DNA of 64,000 bases from Candidatus Andeanibacterium colombiense (GTDB taxonomy: Bacteria > Pseudomonadota > Alphaproteobacteria > Sphingomonadales > Sphingomonadaceae). How positions within the stretch are numbered: the stretch's first letter is position 1; each line of letters opens with the position of its first letter. Below the pieces are notes generated by a model. The model was not told where the DNA came from. It saw only the letters and a program-made list of their open reading frames with translations, and made no database searches. The position numbers and the translations under genes are program-made. Positions 32,991 through 41,778 of this stretch are shown one piece after another. The DNA is taken from contig CP119316.1 in NCBI GenBank assembly GCA_029202985.1, positions 3,397,001-3,461,000 on the forward strand, written 5' to 3'.

Positions 32991-33977
32991 ATGAAATTGA
33001 CGTTTTCGATCGCACGTACCGGGCTGCTTGCCGCCGCAGCGCTAACCGCCGTAACCACCACTGTACCGGCCGCGGCGCAGATGCGGGCGCTGAGCGATCC
33101 CGTGGTCGGCCATCCCGACCCGGAATCGCTGTTCACCTCGAAGGACAAGGTCCTCAACCGCAACAAGCAGGCGGCGCTGCACATCCAGCGCGAATTGCTC
33201 AAATGCAGCGAATGGGCGCGCGCGGGCGAATGGCTGACCGACAAGTACATCCAGCACAACCCGATGGCCGCTTCGGGCCTGAAGGGCGTGCAGAACTATT
33301 TCGTCAACGTCGCGAAGCGCAAACCGCTCGATCCGTGCCCGGCGCTGAGCGCGAGCGACCCGAACGCAGTGGTCGCGGTGATGGCGGAAGGCGATTACGT
33401 CACCATCCTGACCCGGCGCGAAATGCCTTATGCCGACGATCCGTCGAAGACCTACACCACCAGCTGGTTCGACACCTGGCGCTTCGTCGACGGCAAGGCC
33501 GATGAGCACTGGGATCCGGCGACACTGCCGGCGGCTCCCCCGCCGCCGCCCGCGCCGCCGGCTGGGGGCATGGCCTCGCGCGATGCGGACAAGGACGCGA
33601 TCGAGGCGCTGATGTGGCGATACGACCGCGCGCTCGACCGGTTCGAGACCGAGAAATACGTCGCGCTCTATACCGAGGACGGCAGCTTCGGGCAGACCAA
33701 GGGCCGCGAGGCGTTGCGCAAGATGATGAGCGGCTTCGAAGGCTCGCCTACCGGCAAGCCGAAGCTGCAGCACGCGACCAGCAACGACTGGGTCGAATTC
33801 ACCGGCCCGGACAGCGCGACGATCCATTATTACTGGCAGACCTACGGGCTGAGCGCGACGAACAAGCTGGACGATCCGCCGAAGCTGCTCGCCGCCGGCA
33901 ACGGGGTCGACCAGGTGGCGCGGGTGAACGGCCAGTGGCTGTTCAAGAGCCGTGACGTGTTCGCGGCGAACGATTGA
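32991..33977 (+). CDS. Secreted protein with NTF2/SnoaL-like domains
   Basis: A 328-residue exported protein with signal peptide MKLTFSIARTGLLAAAALTA...AAAQ. The N-half (about 45-170) resembles a SnoaL domain (QRELLKCSEWARAGEWLTDKYIQHNPMAASG..., TSWFDTWRFVDGKADEHWD). A Pro-rich linker (APPPPPAPP) leads to a second cone-like half (IEALMWRYDRALDRFETEKYVALYTEDGSF). The first half is close to the SnoaL-like polyketide cyclase group and the second to generic NTF2-like proteins. The stop overlaps the following sugar transporter start (TGATG), so the two are cotranscribed. Function unknown. Confidence 0.8.
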   Translation: MKLTFSIARTGLLAAAALTAVTTTVPAAAQMRALSDPVVGHPDPESLFTSKDKVLNRNKQAALHIQRELLKCSEWARAGEWLTDKYIQHNPMAASGLKGVQNYFVNVAKRKPLDPCPALSASDPNAVVAVMAEGDYVTILTRREMPYADDPSKTYTTSWFDTWRFVDGKADEHWDPATLPAAPPPPPAPPAGGMASRDADKDAIEALMWRYDRALDRFETEKYVALYTEDGSFGQTKGREALRKMMSGFEGSPTGKPKLQHATSNDWVEFTGPDSATIHYYWQTYGLSATNKLDDPPKLLAAGNGVDQVARVNGQWLFKSRDVFAAND

Positions 33978-35251
33978 TGGCGCTCGCTCCCGAGGCCGCT
34001 GCGCAAGAGGGCGCGGGCAATCATATCGAAGCCCCGGGCCTCCAAATGTTCGTGATGGGGCTGTTCTTCATCTTCGGAGGGATCACGTCGCTCAACGACG
34101 TGATCATCCCGAAACTGAAGGAGCTGTTCACGCTCAACTACACCCAGGCGATGCTGGTGCAGTTCTGCTTCTTCACCGCCTATCTGGTGATCGGGATTCC
34201 GGGGGCGAAGCTGGTCAAGAAGATCGGCTATATGCGCGGCGCGGTGGCCGGGCTGCTGACGATGATGGTCGGCTGCCTGCTGTTCATCCCGGCTTCGCAG
34301 ACCGCGACCTATGCGCTGTTCCTGTTCGCGCTGTTCGTGCTCGCGAGTGGGGTAGTGGTCGTGCAGGTGGTCTCCAACCCGCTGATTTCGCTGCTCGGCG
34401 CGCCGCAGACCGCGCATAGCCGGCTGACCTTCGCCCAGGCGTTCAATTCGCTGGGCACGACGATCTTCCCCTATTTCGGCTCGATCGTGATCCTCGGCAG
34501 TCTGGCCGCGGTGAGTGCGGCGGATCTCTCGGGTCCGGCGCTCGATGCCTATCGCACGCAGGAAAGCGGCGCGATCGTGCGTGCCTATTTCGGGCTGGCG
34601 ATCGCGCTGGCGCTGGTCGCGCTGGTGGTGTGGCAGTTCCGCGACCGGCTGAAGGGCGAACATCACACGGCCAGCGCCGGGCTGACCGGGCTCGACCTGC
34701 TGAAGCGCCCGCGCTTCGGCTACGGCGCGCTGTGCATCTTTCTCTATGTCGGGGCCGAGGTCTCGATCGGCTCGCTCATCGTCGCCTATCTGGAGCAGGG
34801 CCACGTGCTCGGGCTGGCACAGCAGGCGGCGGGCAAATTGGTGCCGCTCTACTGGGGCGGGGCGATGATCGGGCGGTTCATCGGCTCGGCGGTGCTCAGA
34901 GTGGTGAGCCCGGGCAAGGTGCTGGCCTGCGTGGCGGCTGGCGCGATCGTGCTGCTCGCGCTCTCGACCCACACCACCGGCGCGGCCTCGGCCTACAGCC
35001 TGCTGGCGATCGGGCTGATGAATGCAATCATGTTTCCGACGATCTTTTCGCTCGCCAGCGAAAAGCTCGGGCCGCGCGCGGCGGACGGATCTGGGATCAT
35101 CAACGTCGCGATCTTCGGCGGCGCGGTGGTTCCGCTGGCGACCGGCGCGATCGCCGATGTCAGCGGCAGCCTCGCGGTGGCGCTCGCGCTGCCGGCGCTG
35201 TGCTATGCGGTTATTGCCGGCTTCGGGGTGTTTGCGCGGAAGCCGGCGTAA
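33977..35251 (+). CDS. FucP/GluP-type sugar MFS transporter
   Basis: A 424-residue inner membrane sugar:proton symporter with about 12 hydrophobic segments. FFIFGGITSLNDVIIPKLKELFTLNYTQAMLVQFCFFTAYL is the family's N-terminal block with the buried acidic residue; QVVSNPLISLLG and RLTFAQAFNSLGT, and later MNAIMFPTIFSLA, are also characteristic of the FucP/GluP branch. ATG 33977 shares a base with the preceding stop. The sugar (fucose, glucose/galactose or other) cannot be told. Confidence 0.9.
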   Translation: MALAPEAAAQEGAGNHIEAPGLQMFVMGLFFIFGGITSLNDVIIPKLKELFTLNYTQAMLVQFCFFTAYLVIGIPGAKLVKKIGYMRGAVAGLLTMMVGCLLFIPASQTATYALFLFALFVLASGVVVVQVVSNPLISLLGAPQTAHSRLTFAQAFNSLGTTIFPYFGSIVILGSLAAVSAADLSGPALDAYRTQESGAIVRAYFGLAIALALVALVVWQFRDRLKGEHHTASAGLTGLDLLKRPRFGYGALCIFLYVGAEVSIGSLIVAYLEQGHVLGLAQQAAGKLVPLYWGGAMIGRFIGSAVLRVVSPGKVLACVAAGAIVLLALSTHTTGAASAYSLLAIGLMNAIMFPTIFSLASEKLGPRAADGSGIINVAIFGGAVVPLATGAIADVSGSLAVALALPALCYAVIAGFGVFARKPA

Positions 35252-35255
35252 CTCC

Positions 35256-35344
35256 CGTCATTGCGAGCGAAGCAAAGCAATCCAGAGCCTCACTTAAAAA
35301 CGCCCGGGATTGCCGCGCGACCTTCGGCCGCTCGCAATGACGAA
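35256..35344. repeat. Inverted repeat, CGTCATTGCGAGCGAAGC family, copy 2
   Basis: Left end CGTCATTGCGAGCGAAGCAA and right end CTCGCAATGACG are complementary, with AATCCAG inside the left arm as in copy 1. It occupies the whole gap between the sugar transporter stop and the convergent reductase stop. Confidence 0.85.
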
Positions 35345-35345
35345 T

Positions 35346-36266
35346 TTATGATGTGAGCTTCGCCTCTTCCAGTTTCACGAGCCGGTAGAGCGTCTCGGTC
35401 ACCGGAACCGCGATCCCGGCGCGCTTCGCCGCTTCCACGATCGCGCCGTTGATCGCGTCGATCTCGGTGCGGCGGCCGGCTTTCACGTCCTGCAGCATCG
35501 AGGCTTCGTGGTCCGCATGGTCTGTCATCGAGACGCGGGTGAGGGCATGGATCGGTGCGGAGGAAATCGCGAGCCCATTGGCATTGGCAGCGGCGGTGCC
35601 TTCCTCGACCACCGCGTGGATCATGCCTTCGGCCTCGGGCTTGCCGAGGAAGAAGCCGGGGGTCTTGCGGGTGAGCGCGCAGGGCGGGTTCATCGCCGCG
35701 TTGAAGATCGCTTTCTCCCAGATCGCTTCGCTGATCTTCGGATCGAGCTCGGCCTTGAGGCCGCCTTCGGTAAGCAAATCAGCGACTTTCCCGGCGAACC
35801 CGGCATCGCCTGAGAAGGCCGGATAGAGCCGCGAACCGCCTTCGCCCAGCGATCGCACCCGGCCCGGGCCGACCAGATCGGCGGGCAGCGAGGCGATCCC
35901 GGCGAGCACGCGCTCCGCCTCGACATGGGCCGCGATCCGCTCGGCATTGCCGAGCCCATTCTGCAGGGTCAGGACATAAGTCTCCGGCCCGATCAGGTGC
36001 TTTGCCCCGGCCAGCGCGGTGTCGGTGTGGAACACCTTGGTGAAGACCAGCACCAGATCCGCAAGGCCCTCCGCATCCTCGGGCAGGCTTGCGGAAATGG
36101 GCAGCAACTCGCGTCCCGCGCGGGTCTCGAGATCGAGGCCCGTGTCGTTGATCGCCGCGATATGCTCGCGGTTCACATCGACCAGCGTCACTTCGCAGCC
36201 GGCGCGGTGGAAGGCGGCGCCGTAAAGGCAGCCCATCGCGCCCGCGCCGAGGATCACCACTCTCAT
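35346..36266 (-). CDS. 2-dehydropantoate 2-reductase family protein
   Basis: A 306-residue NADPH-dependent reductase. The N-terminal Rossmann site GAGAMGCLYGAAF is followed by an ApbA/PanE domain; the C-domain has KAIFNAAMNPPCALTRK with the catalytic Lys/Asn region. PanE makes pantoate for CoA; many paralogues reduce other 2-oxo acids. ATG 36266 overlaps the glycerate kinase stop (ATGA), which may hint at a role on a related C3/C4 hydroxy acid instead of pantoate. Confidence 0.85.
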   Translation of the reverse strand: MRVVILGAGAMGCLYGAAFHRAGCEVTLVDVNREHIAAINDTGLDLETRAGRELLPISASLPEDAEGLADLVLVFTKVFHTDTALAGAKHLIGPETYVLTLQNGLGNAERIAAHVEAERVLAGIASLPADLVGPGRVRSLGEGGSRLYPAFSGDAGFAGKVADLLTEGGLKAELDPKISEAIWEKAIFNAAMNPPCALTRKTPGFFLGKPEAEGMIHAVVEEGTAAANANGLAISSAPIHALTRVSMTDHADHEASMLQDVKAGRRTEIDAINGAIVEAAKRAGIAVPVTETLYRLVKLEEAKLTS

Positions 36267-37129
36267 TGCACCGCCTCCGCGAAGCCGAATGCTCCGTCGC
36301 GCCGGAACAGCATGTCGGCCCGCCGCGGCATCGCGGCCCACAAAGCGCGGGTGAAGCGCTCGTAATGCTGGACGAAGCGGGTCACTTCCGCGCGGTCCAT
36401 GCCCGGCCGCCCGGTCGCTGCGGACAGGCCCTGTTCCTGCTTCAGGCGGGAAACGATCACCGTTTCGAGATCGGGCACCTCGATCGAGACGAGCAGCGCG
36501 ATCCGATCCCACACCTGTGCATATTCATTGGTCAGTTCGTCGAGCGACCATGCGAACCACGCTCCGTCCGGATCTTCCGCCGCTTCGAGCGCATTGATCG
36601 GCCCTGTAAAGGGCGGCAGATCCTCTGCCCGCAGGCCGACGCACCAGCCTTCGAGCAGGATCACGTCGGGCCGGCCGGTGAACTCCGGCCAGTCCTCGCG
36701 GCTAATGCGGTCGTCGTCGAGCTTGTCGAACCGGGGCAGGGGCGTGCGATCCTCCGGCCCGGCGCGCGACAAGCCATCGAGCGTATCGAGCAGCAGGATC
36801 GTGTCATGCGTGCCCGGAACCCCGCGCGTCTCGCACAGGCGGTGGATTTTGTCCCCCAGTTGGTAGCGCGCCGGTTTGCCGAAATAGAAATCGTCGAGCG
36901 ACAGCAGGCAGGGTTTCAACCCGTAAAACAATTCGAGCGCCGCGCCGACCAGCCGGGTGAGGGTGCTTTTGCCCGAGCCCTGCGCCCCGTTGATCCCGAC
37001 CAGCGGCGGCGTTGCGCTTTCGCGCAGATCCATGATTCGCGCGGCGATCGCGCAGGCGGCTTTGGCCGAGGAAAGATTGGCGGGCAGGTCTGCGGGGAGC
37101 GCGTCGAGCAAGTGCTGGGGAGAGAGCAT
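36263..37129 (-). CDS. D-glycerate 3-kinase-like P-loop kinase
   Basis: A 288-residue cytosolic kinase of the plant/cyanobacterial glycerate kinase group. Walker A is GINGAQGSGKSTL (residues 45-57), LLSLDDFYFGK gives the DD pair after the next strand, and LLEGWCVGLR is the Walker B-like block. It phosphorylates glycerate to 3-phosphoglycerate in photorespiration-like or glyoxylate routes; related P-loop kinases act on pantothenate or uridine. Start overlaps the NUDIX stop by one base, stop overlaps the reductase start by four. Confidence 0.85.
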   Translation of the reverse strand: MLSPQHLLDALPADLPANLSSAKAACAIAARIMDLRESATPPLVGINGAQGSGKSTLTRLVGAALELFYGLKPCLLSLDDFYFGKPARYQLGDKIHRLCETRGVPGTHDTILLLDTLDGLSRAGPEDRTPLPRFDKLDDDRISREDWPEFTGRPDVILLEGWCVGLRAEDLPPFTGPINALEAAEDPDGAWFAWSLDELTNEYAQVWDRIALLVSIEVPDLETVIVSRLKQEQGLSAATGRPGMDRAEVTRFVQHYERFTRALWAAMPRRADMLFRRDGAFGFAEAVQ

Positions 37130-37683
37130 CAGCCCCCGATAAGCCCTCCGCCGAGCAGCAGCAACAGCTTCACGTCGATCGCCGTGCCGCTTTTGCGATG
37201 CTCGGCAATGGTTTCGGCGATAGCCTTGAGCGGGACGCGGTGGGTGACGATATTCTCGCCGTCCACCCCGCCGCCGTCGCTCACCCGTGTCAGCCCGGTT
37301 GCCTTGAGCAAAGTGAAGCTTTCACTGACCATGCCGGGGGAGGACCAGAATTCGCCGAGCACTTCCCAGTTCTCCGCGCGGTAGCCGGTTTCTTCCTCCA
37401 GTTCGCGGCGGGCCGCGTCGAGCGCATGCTCGAAATCGCTGCCGTCGTCGTCGCCGATCAGCCCGGCCGGCAACTCCAGGCACAGGCGGCTCAGCGGCAC
37501 GCGGTACTGCTCGACCAGGATCACGTCCTGACCGCCGTCCTCATTGGTATCCAGCGCGAGGATCACCGCCGCGCGAATGCCGCGCGCGCGCCCGACATAT
37601 TCCCAGCGCCCGCGGGTCTTGGCGGTGATGAACTTGCCCTGCCAGCGAATCTCTTCCGGCAGGTCGGCGTCGCGGTCTCTCAT
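37129..37683 (-). CDS. NUDIX hydrolase, ADP-ribose pyrophosphatase type
   Basis: A 184-residue enzyme likely to cleave ADP-ribose or a related nucleoside diphosphate sugar. The NUDIX box lies in ELPAGLIGDDDGSDFEHALDAARRELEEETGY with the REXXEE core complete; VILVEQYRVPLSRLCLELPAG is the typical N-terminal strand set and EFWSSPGMVSE the loop after the box. ATG 37683 overlaps the TPM-protein stop by four bases. Confidence 0.9.
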   Translation of the reverse strand: MRDRDADLPEEIRWQGKFITAKTRGRWEYVGRARGIRAAVILALDTNEDGGQDVILVEQYRVPLSRLCLELPAGLIGDDDGSDFEHALDAARRELEEETGYRAENWEVLGEFWSSPGMVSESFTLLKATGLTRVSDGGGVDGENIVTHRVPLKAIAETIAEHRKSGTAIDVKLLLLLGGGLIGG

Positions 37684-38360
37684 ACCTCGATCGGCCGATC
37701 GGGCAGTTCGTTCACGTCGTCGTCCGCGCGCGGCAGGTAGCGGCCGAGGATCGTGCCGACTTCGGCGACCGCCGCGGCCATGCCCGCGCCGATCCGGCCG
37801 TCCTTGATATGCGCGAGCATCGCCGCCATCGCCGCGCCCCACACTTCGGGCTCGACCTGGCTGGCGATCGCCTCGTCCGCGACGATCTCCGCGCGGTGCT
37901 CGCGCATCGAGAGGTAGATCAATATGCCGGTGCGCCCGGTGGTGCGGCGCTCCGCCCCGACGCGAAAGAAGCTCATCGCCCGGTCATGCACCCGCGCGGT
38001 TTTGAGTGCGCCGGGGATCAGCGCGAACTTCAGCGGCTGCCACAACTGGAGCAGCATCATCCCGACGAACTTGAGCGTCGCGATCCCGAGCGCGAGGCTG
38101 AGGATTTCGCGCGGGGTCCATTCGTGGCTCCACAGGCCCAGCAGCCATTCGACGATCCCGAAATAGAACTGCGGGAAGCTCGCGACCACCGCCAGCGCCG
38201 TGAACGCGACCGCCGCCGACCACGCGAGGGCGATGTCGGTATAGCCGTCCGAACGGTCCGCGATGATCGTCACGATCTCGCCCGCGCTGTGCAGTTCCGC
38301 CTCGCCGACCGCGCCGCTGATCTGGCGGTTTTCGTCTTCGGTGAGGTAGGTCCGGGCCAT
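37680..38360 (-). CDS. Membrane protein with TPM domain
   Basis: A 226-residue protein. N-terminal LTEDENRQISGAVGEAELHSAGEIVTIIADRSDGY is a TPM-like start; two membrane helices follow (about 45-65 and 88-108), then GRTGILIYLSMREHRAEIVADEAI, the second TPM-like half. It is one base after the YgcG-type gene and four-base overlapped with the NUDIX gene. Such TPM pairs beside LemA are widespread in bacteria; their exact role (protein maintenance or membrane assembly) is not settled. Confidence 0.85.
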   Translation of the reverse strand: MARTYLTEDENRQISGAVGEAELHSAGEIVTIIADRSDGYTDIALAWSAAVAFTALAVVASFPQFYFGIVEWLLGLWSHEWTPREILSLALGIATLKFVGMMLLQLWQPLKFALIPGALKTARVHDRAMSFFRVGAERRTTGRTGILIYLSMREHRAEIVADEAIASQVEPEVWGAAMAAMLAHIKDGRIGAGMAAAVAEVGTILGRYLPRADDDVNELPDRPIEV

Positions 38361-38361
38361 C

Positions 38362-39207
38362 CTACCAGCTCCCCGAAGCGCCGCCGCCGCCGGACATGCC
38401 GCCGCCGAACCCACCGAAGCCGCCGCCACCGCCGCCAAATCCGCCGCCGCCGCCACCCCAACTGGAGCCGCCGCCCCCGCGGGTCGCTGCATTGAGCGCT
38501 TCCCACAGCACGATATTGCCGACCGCGCTGCCGATGCCCCCGCCGCCATAGCGCCGGCCGCCGTTGCGGCGGGCGAAGAAGCCGACGAAGGCGACGATCA
38601 TCACGATCCAGAAGATCACGCCGAAAACGGTCGGCCCGTTGGCTTCGTGGCGGGCTTTCTGCGAGGCCGCCGCCGCATCGGCGATCGCCTTGGCGTCGGC
38701 CGGGGTGCGGTTGAGCTGGGTGACGATCGCACTCACGCCCGCGTCGATCCCGCCGGCGTAGTCGCCCTGCTTGAAGCGCGGGGTGATATCGTTGGCGATT
38801 ATCCGGCCCGAGAGGATGTCGGTGATATAGGGCGTCAGCCCATAGCCGACCTCGATCCGCACCTTGCGCTCGTTCGGTGCGACCAGCAGCAGCACGCCGG
38901 TGTCGCGTTCCTTGCTGCCGATACCCCAGGTCTCGTAGAGCTTGGGCGCGTAGGTTTCGATCGTGTCGCCGTCGAGGCTCGGCACGGTCGCGACGATCAC
39001 CGCATTGCCGGTCTTCGCCACATAGGCGCCGAGCTGCTGATCGAGCGCCGCCTCGTCCGCGTCGGGGATGATGTTCGCCCCGTCATAGACCGCCTTGTCG
39101 GGACGCGGCGGCAGGGCGGCATTGGCGGGCGCGGCGATGCCTGCCAGCAGCATCGCCGCCAGCAGGCAATTCACCAGGGCGAGCGCATGGTCGCGCAAGC
39201 GTAGCAT
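38362..39207 (-). CDS. YgcG-type TPM-domain protein with Gly-rich tail
   Basis: A 281-residue secreted-then-anchored protein: signal peptide to about residue 30 (PANAALPPRP), TPM domain 35-160 (VYDGANIIPDADEAALD, KLYETWGIGSKERDTGVLLLV, VRIEVGYGLTPYITD), one membrane helix (FGVIFWIVMIVAFVGFFARR) and a Gly/Trp/Ser-rich cytoplasmic end. This is the standard YgcG architecture. Together with lemA just upstream it forms the lemA-ygcG pair. Confidence 0.92.
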   Translation of the reverse strand: MLRLRDHALALVNCLLAAMLLAGIAAPANAALPPRPDKAVYDGANIIPDADEAALDQQLGAYVAKTGNAVIVATVPSLDGDTIETYAPKLYETWGIGSKERDTGVLLLVAPNERKVRIEVGYGLTPYITDILSGRIIANDITPRFKQGDYAGGIDAGVSAIVTQLNRTPADAKAIADAAAASQKARHEANGPTVFGVIFWIVMIVAFVGFFARRNGGRRYGGGGIGSAVGNIVLWEALNAATRGGGGSSWGGGGGGFGGGGGGFGGFGGGMSGGGGASGSW

Positions 39208-39229
39208 TGTAATTACCTTCCGTTCGCCC

Positions 39230-39904
39230 TCAGTTCGCCGCAGCGGCGGGAGTAGCCGATGCAGGCGCGGCGTTGTCGTTCGCCGGGGCGGCCGGAGCGG
39301 CGGCGCCGAAATCGACCTTGGGGGCCTTGTCCGCGCCTTCGTCGGCCTTGAAGTATTCCATCGGCTTCGAGCCGTAGACGATCTTTGCCGCCATCACATC
39401 GGGGAAGGTGCGGATCGTGGTGTTGTAATCCTGCGCCTTCTCGTTGAAGCGGATGCGCTCGACGTTGATCTGGTTTTCGGCGCCTTCGAGCGCGACCATT
39501 AGGTCCTTGAAGTCCTGCTGGCTTTGCAGCTGCGGATAGGCTTCGACCACGCTGCGCAGCTGGCCGAGCGCCTGGGTCAGCTGGTTCTGTGCGCCCTGGA
39601 ACTTTGCGAATTCCTCGGGATTCGAAAGATCGTCGGTGGTGATGTTGATCGAGGTCGCCTTCGCGCGCGCTTCGATCACATTGGTCAGGATCTGGTTTTC
39701 CGAACCGGCGGCGGCCTTCACCGTGTTCACGAGATTGGGGATCAGGTCCGCGCGGCGCTGATAGGCGCTCTGGACCGTGCCCCACTGGGCCTTGGCGGCT
39801 TCTTCCTTGGTCGGCACGCTGTTGACGCCGCAGGCGGCAAGCCCGAGCGCCGCGACTGCCATCAGGGCAAGGCGCGCGATGCGGGTGGTGAGCGGGCTGG
39901 TCAT
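39230..39904 (-). CDS. LemA family lipoprotein
   Basis: A 224-residue lipoprotein (LGLAAC lipobox at about 25). The LemA signature AKAQWGTVQSAYQRRADLIPNLVNTVKAAA is complete, followed by VEAYPQLQSQQDFKDLMVALEGAENQI and FNEKAQDYNTTIRTFP, with a low-complexity Ala/Pro tail. First gene of lemA-TPM-TPM-NUDIX-kinase-reductase, a tightly packed run of six. Confidence 0.93.
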   Translation of the reverse strand: MTSPLTTRIARLALMAVAALGLAACGVNSVPTKEEAAKAQWGTVQSAYQRRADLIPNLVNTVKAAAGSENQILTNVIEARAKATSINITTDDLSNPEEFAKFQGAQNQLTQALGQLRSVVEAYPQLQSQQDFKDLMVALEGAENQINVERIRFNEKAQDYNTTIRTFPDVMAAKIVYGSKPMEYFKADEGADKAPKVDFGAAAPAAPANDNAAPASATPAAAAN

Positions 39905-40065
39905 GGTCGTCGTTCCTCCGTTGCCGCGCGTTCCTCCGCGCGGCTACTGTATTGCGTAGATAGCACAGCGCCATGCGCTTTCAAGGAGTGCTTAGCGCCC
40001 GCTTGTGACGGTTCGGCAAAGCTGGCAGGTTCGCAGCCATCGCATCATTGCAAGGAGAGCAGGCA

Positions 40066-40479
40066 ATGCTCAAGGAATTCAAGGCCTTCATCGCGCAGGG
40101 CAACGTGCTGGATCTGGCAGTCGGCGTGATCATCGGCGCGGCTTTCGGGACGATCGTGAAGTCGCTGACCGACAGCATCATCATGCCGGTGGTCGGGTTG
40201 TTCGTCGGCAGCGTCGATTTCTCGAGCAAATATCTCGTGCTCTCGGGCACTGTCGCGCCGGGCACGCCGCTGGCGGAAGCGCAGAAGGCCGGGGCCAACG
40301 TGCTCGCCTATGGCGCGTTCGTTTCGGCGGTGATCAATTTCCTGATCCTCGCCTTCATCATCTTCCTGATGGTCAAGGCGGCGAACAAGGTGCTGCACCG
40401 GCACAAGGAAGAAGCCGCGCCCAGCGGCCCGAGCGAAATCGATCTGCTGACCGAAATCCGCGACGCGCTGAAGAAGTAG
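40066..40479 (+). CDS. mscL: Large-conductance mechanosensitive channel
   Basis: A 137-residue pentameric channel subunit that opens on osmotic downshock. LKEFKAFIAQGNVLDLAVGVIIGAAFGTIVKSL is the conserved N-terminal helix and pore-lining TM1; FVSAVINFLILAFIIFLMVKAANK is TM2; the C-terminal charged helix (EIDLLTEIRDALKK) is typical. AAGGAGAGC precedes ATG 40066. Confidence 0.96.
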   Translation: MLKEFKAFIAQGNVLDLAVGVIIGAAFGTIVKSLTDSIIMPVVGLFVGSVDFSSKYLVLSGTVAPGTPLAEAQKAGANVLAYGAFVSAVINFLILAFIIFLMVKAANKVLHRHKEEAAPSGPSEIDLLTEIRDALKK

Positions 40480-40529
40480 CCCGCCGAACAGCGCGTCCAC
40501 TTCCCATTCAGCCGCGAATGCCTATATAG

Positions 40530-40875
40530 GGCCTGCCGGTTTCGGCCGGCTATGGCGATAAATCGCGGCGTATAATAGATGCAGCGGACCCGGGGGCAGT
40601 ACCCGGCGGCTCCACCAGAAAGCGCGGGAAACCACGCTTCCTGACGGGGTCGAACTAGGATCGACGTGTATTGAAAAGCGCAGTTTTCGCTCGGGCTGAG
40701 TAACCCGTTCAAGGCTCAAAACACACAAGTGCCAATGACAATGAAGCACTCGCAATCGCCGCGTAATTCTAGGGCCTAACGGCCTGACGTTACAGAGCTA
40801 AGCGCGGTTGGACCGACCGGGCAACAGAACGGATTCCGGGGGCCCGGGGTGGGCCTAGCAACAGAACCACCCCAC
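40530..40875 (+). ncRNA. ssrA: Permuted two-piece tmRNA (alphaproteobacterial type)
   Basis: Trans-translation RNA whose gene order is inverted. The acceptor piece comes first and ends in an encoded CGGCTCCACCA (to 40617), with a T-arm-like stem CCGGG/CCCGG before it; a 28-base spacer (40618-40645) is removed; the coding piece then starts GGGGTCG at 40646. GGGGTCG pairs with CGGCTCC over seven positions with a G3-U70 wobble, the alanyl identity mark. The tag frame at 40731-40766 reads GCC to TAA: ANDNEALAIAA. A hairpin GGGGTGG/CCACCCC (40846-40873) probably closes the gene. The 5' end near 40530 is estimated from a TATATA element just upstream. Short open frames across this stretch are not genes. 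Confidence 0.95.
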
Positions 40876-40914
40876 CTATTCCCCCTATTCCACCCGCGAC
40901 CGGATTGCTGGATC

Positions 40915-41418
40915 ATGCTTTCGCCCGACGAACCGATCCTCCTGCTCACCACCGGCGGCACGATCGACAAGATCTATTTCGACGCGCTGTCGGATTACCA
41001 GGTGGGCGAGACCGTGGTCGCCCGGCTGCTCGAACTCGGGCGCGTGAAGCGCCCGTTCCGGCTGGAGGAAGTGACCCGCAAGGACAGCCTCGAATTGACC
41101 GACCAGGATCGCGCCGCGATCCGCGCGCGAATCGTCGCTGCCCCGGAAAGCCATATCGTAATCACGCACGGCACCGACACGATGACCGAAACCGCGAAGG
41201 TGCTGGCGGATATTCCGGGCAAGGTGATCGTGCTGGTCGGGGCGCTCGCCCCGGCGCGGTTCGGCGAAAGCGACGCGAGCTTCAATCTCGGGATGGCATT
41301 CGCCGCGGCGCAGCTTGCCGCGCCGGGCGTCTACATCGCGATGAGCGGATCAGTGTTTCCCGCTGGCCGCGTGGTCAAGGACCGGGCGCAGGGCGCTTTC
41401 GTCGCTTCGGGCGATTGA
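40915..41418 (+). CDS. Asparaginase-like N-terminal domain protein (half length)
   Basis: A 167-residue protein equal to only the first domain of L-asparaginase (full enzymes have about 320-340 residues). ILLLTTGGTIDKIYFDAL holds the first catalytic Thr, and HIVITHGTDTMTETAKVLA holds the second Thr and Asp. The C-terminal dimer domain is absent, and the frame ends cleanly. It could act on a small amide or glutamyl compound, or be a regulator. The last 69 bases overlap, tail to tail, a minus-strand gene. Confidence 0.75.
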   Translation: MLSPDEPILLLTTGGTIDKIYFDALSDYQVGETVVARLLELGRVKRPFRLEEVTRKDSLELTDQDRAAIRARIVAAPESHIVITHGTDTMTETAKVLADIPGKVIVLVGALAPARFGESDASFNLGMAFAAAQLAAPGVYIAMSGSVFPAGRVVKDRAQGAFVASGD

Positions 41419-41661
41419 GACGGGCAGGGGCTGCTGCTCGGCCTTCATCGCCTGCTCGTATTTGATGCAATCGAGCATCTTGGCGCCGGCCATGAACACC
41501 GCGCCGGTGCAGGCGAGAAACAGCAGCTTGCCGCCGAAGCCCGGATATTGGCCGAGATAGACGATGCCGCGTTCGACCGCGCCCAGTGCAAGGGCGTAGA
41601 CGATCAGGAAGGCTTCGAGCTTCGTCTTGATCGTGAACAGCCGCTTGATCTTCGCCAGCAT
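41350..41661 (-). CDS. Small membrane protein of unknown function
   Basis: A 103-residue protein with two predicted membrane helices (about residues 14-30 and 38-57) after a Lys-rich start MLAKIKRLFTIKT, so it is probably an inner membrane protein with a positive inside end. AGGAAGAGAG precedes ATG 41661. The end overlaps the asparaginase-like gene by 69 bases on the other strand; one of the two tails may be longer than needed. I do not recognise a named family. Confidence 0.65.
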   Translation of the reverse strand: MLAKIKRLFTIKTKLEAFLIVYALALGAVERGIVYLGQYPGFGGKLLFLACTGAVFMAGAKMLDCIKYEQAMKAEQQPLPVSIARSDESALRPVLDHAASGKH

Positions 41662-41778
41662 GATATCTCTCTTCCTTGGTATCGGAATGAGCAACGATCA
41701 TGCCAGACGTTGTTTCCCGCGCCAAGCGCTGGTTAACTGCTGTTAACTTTGTAAAGCGGACCGACAGATTCCCGGACT

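Noticed and set aside
40522..40970. Short reading frames over the tmRNA stretch
   Set aside because: The RNA structure and tag account for the sequence; the frames lack start signals.
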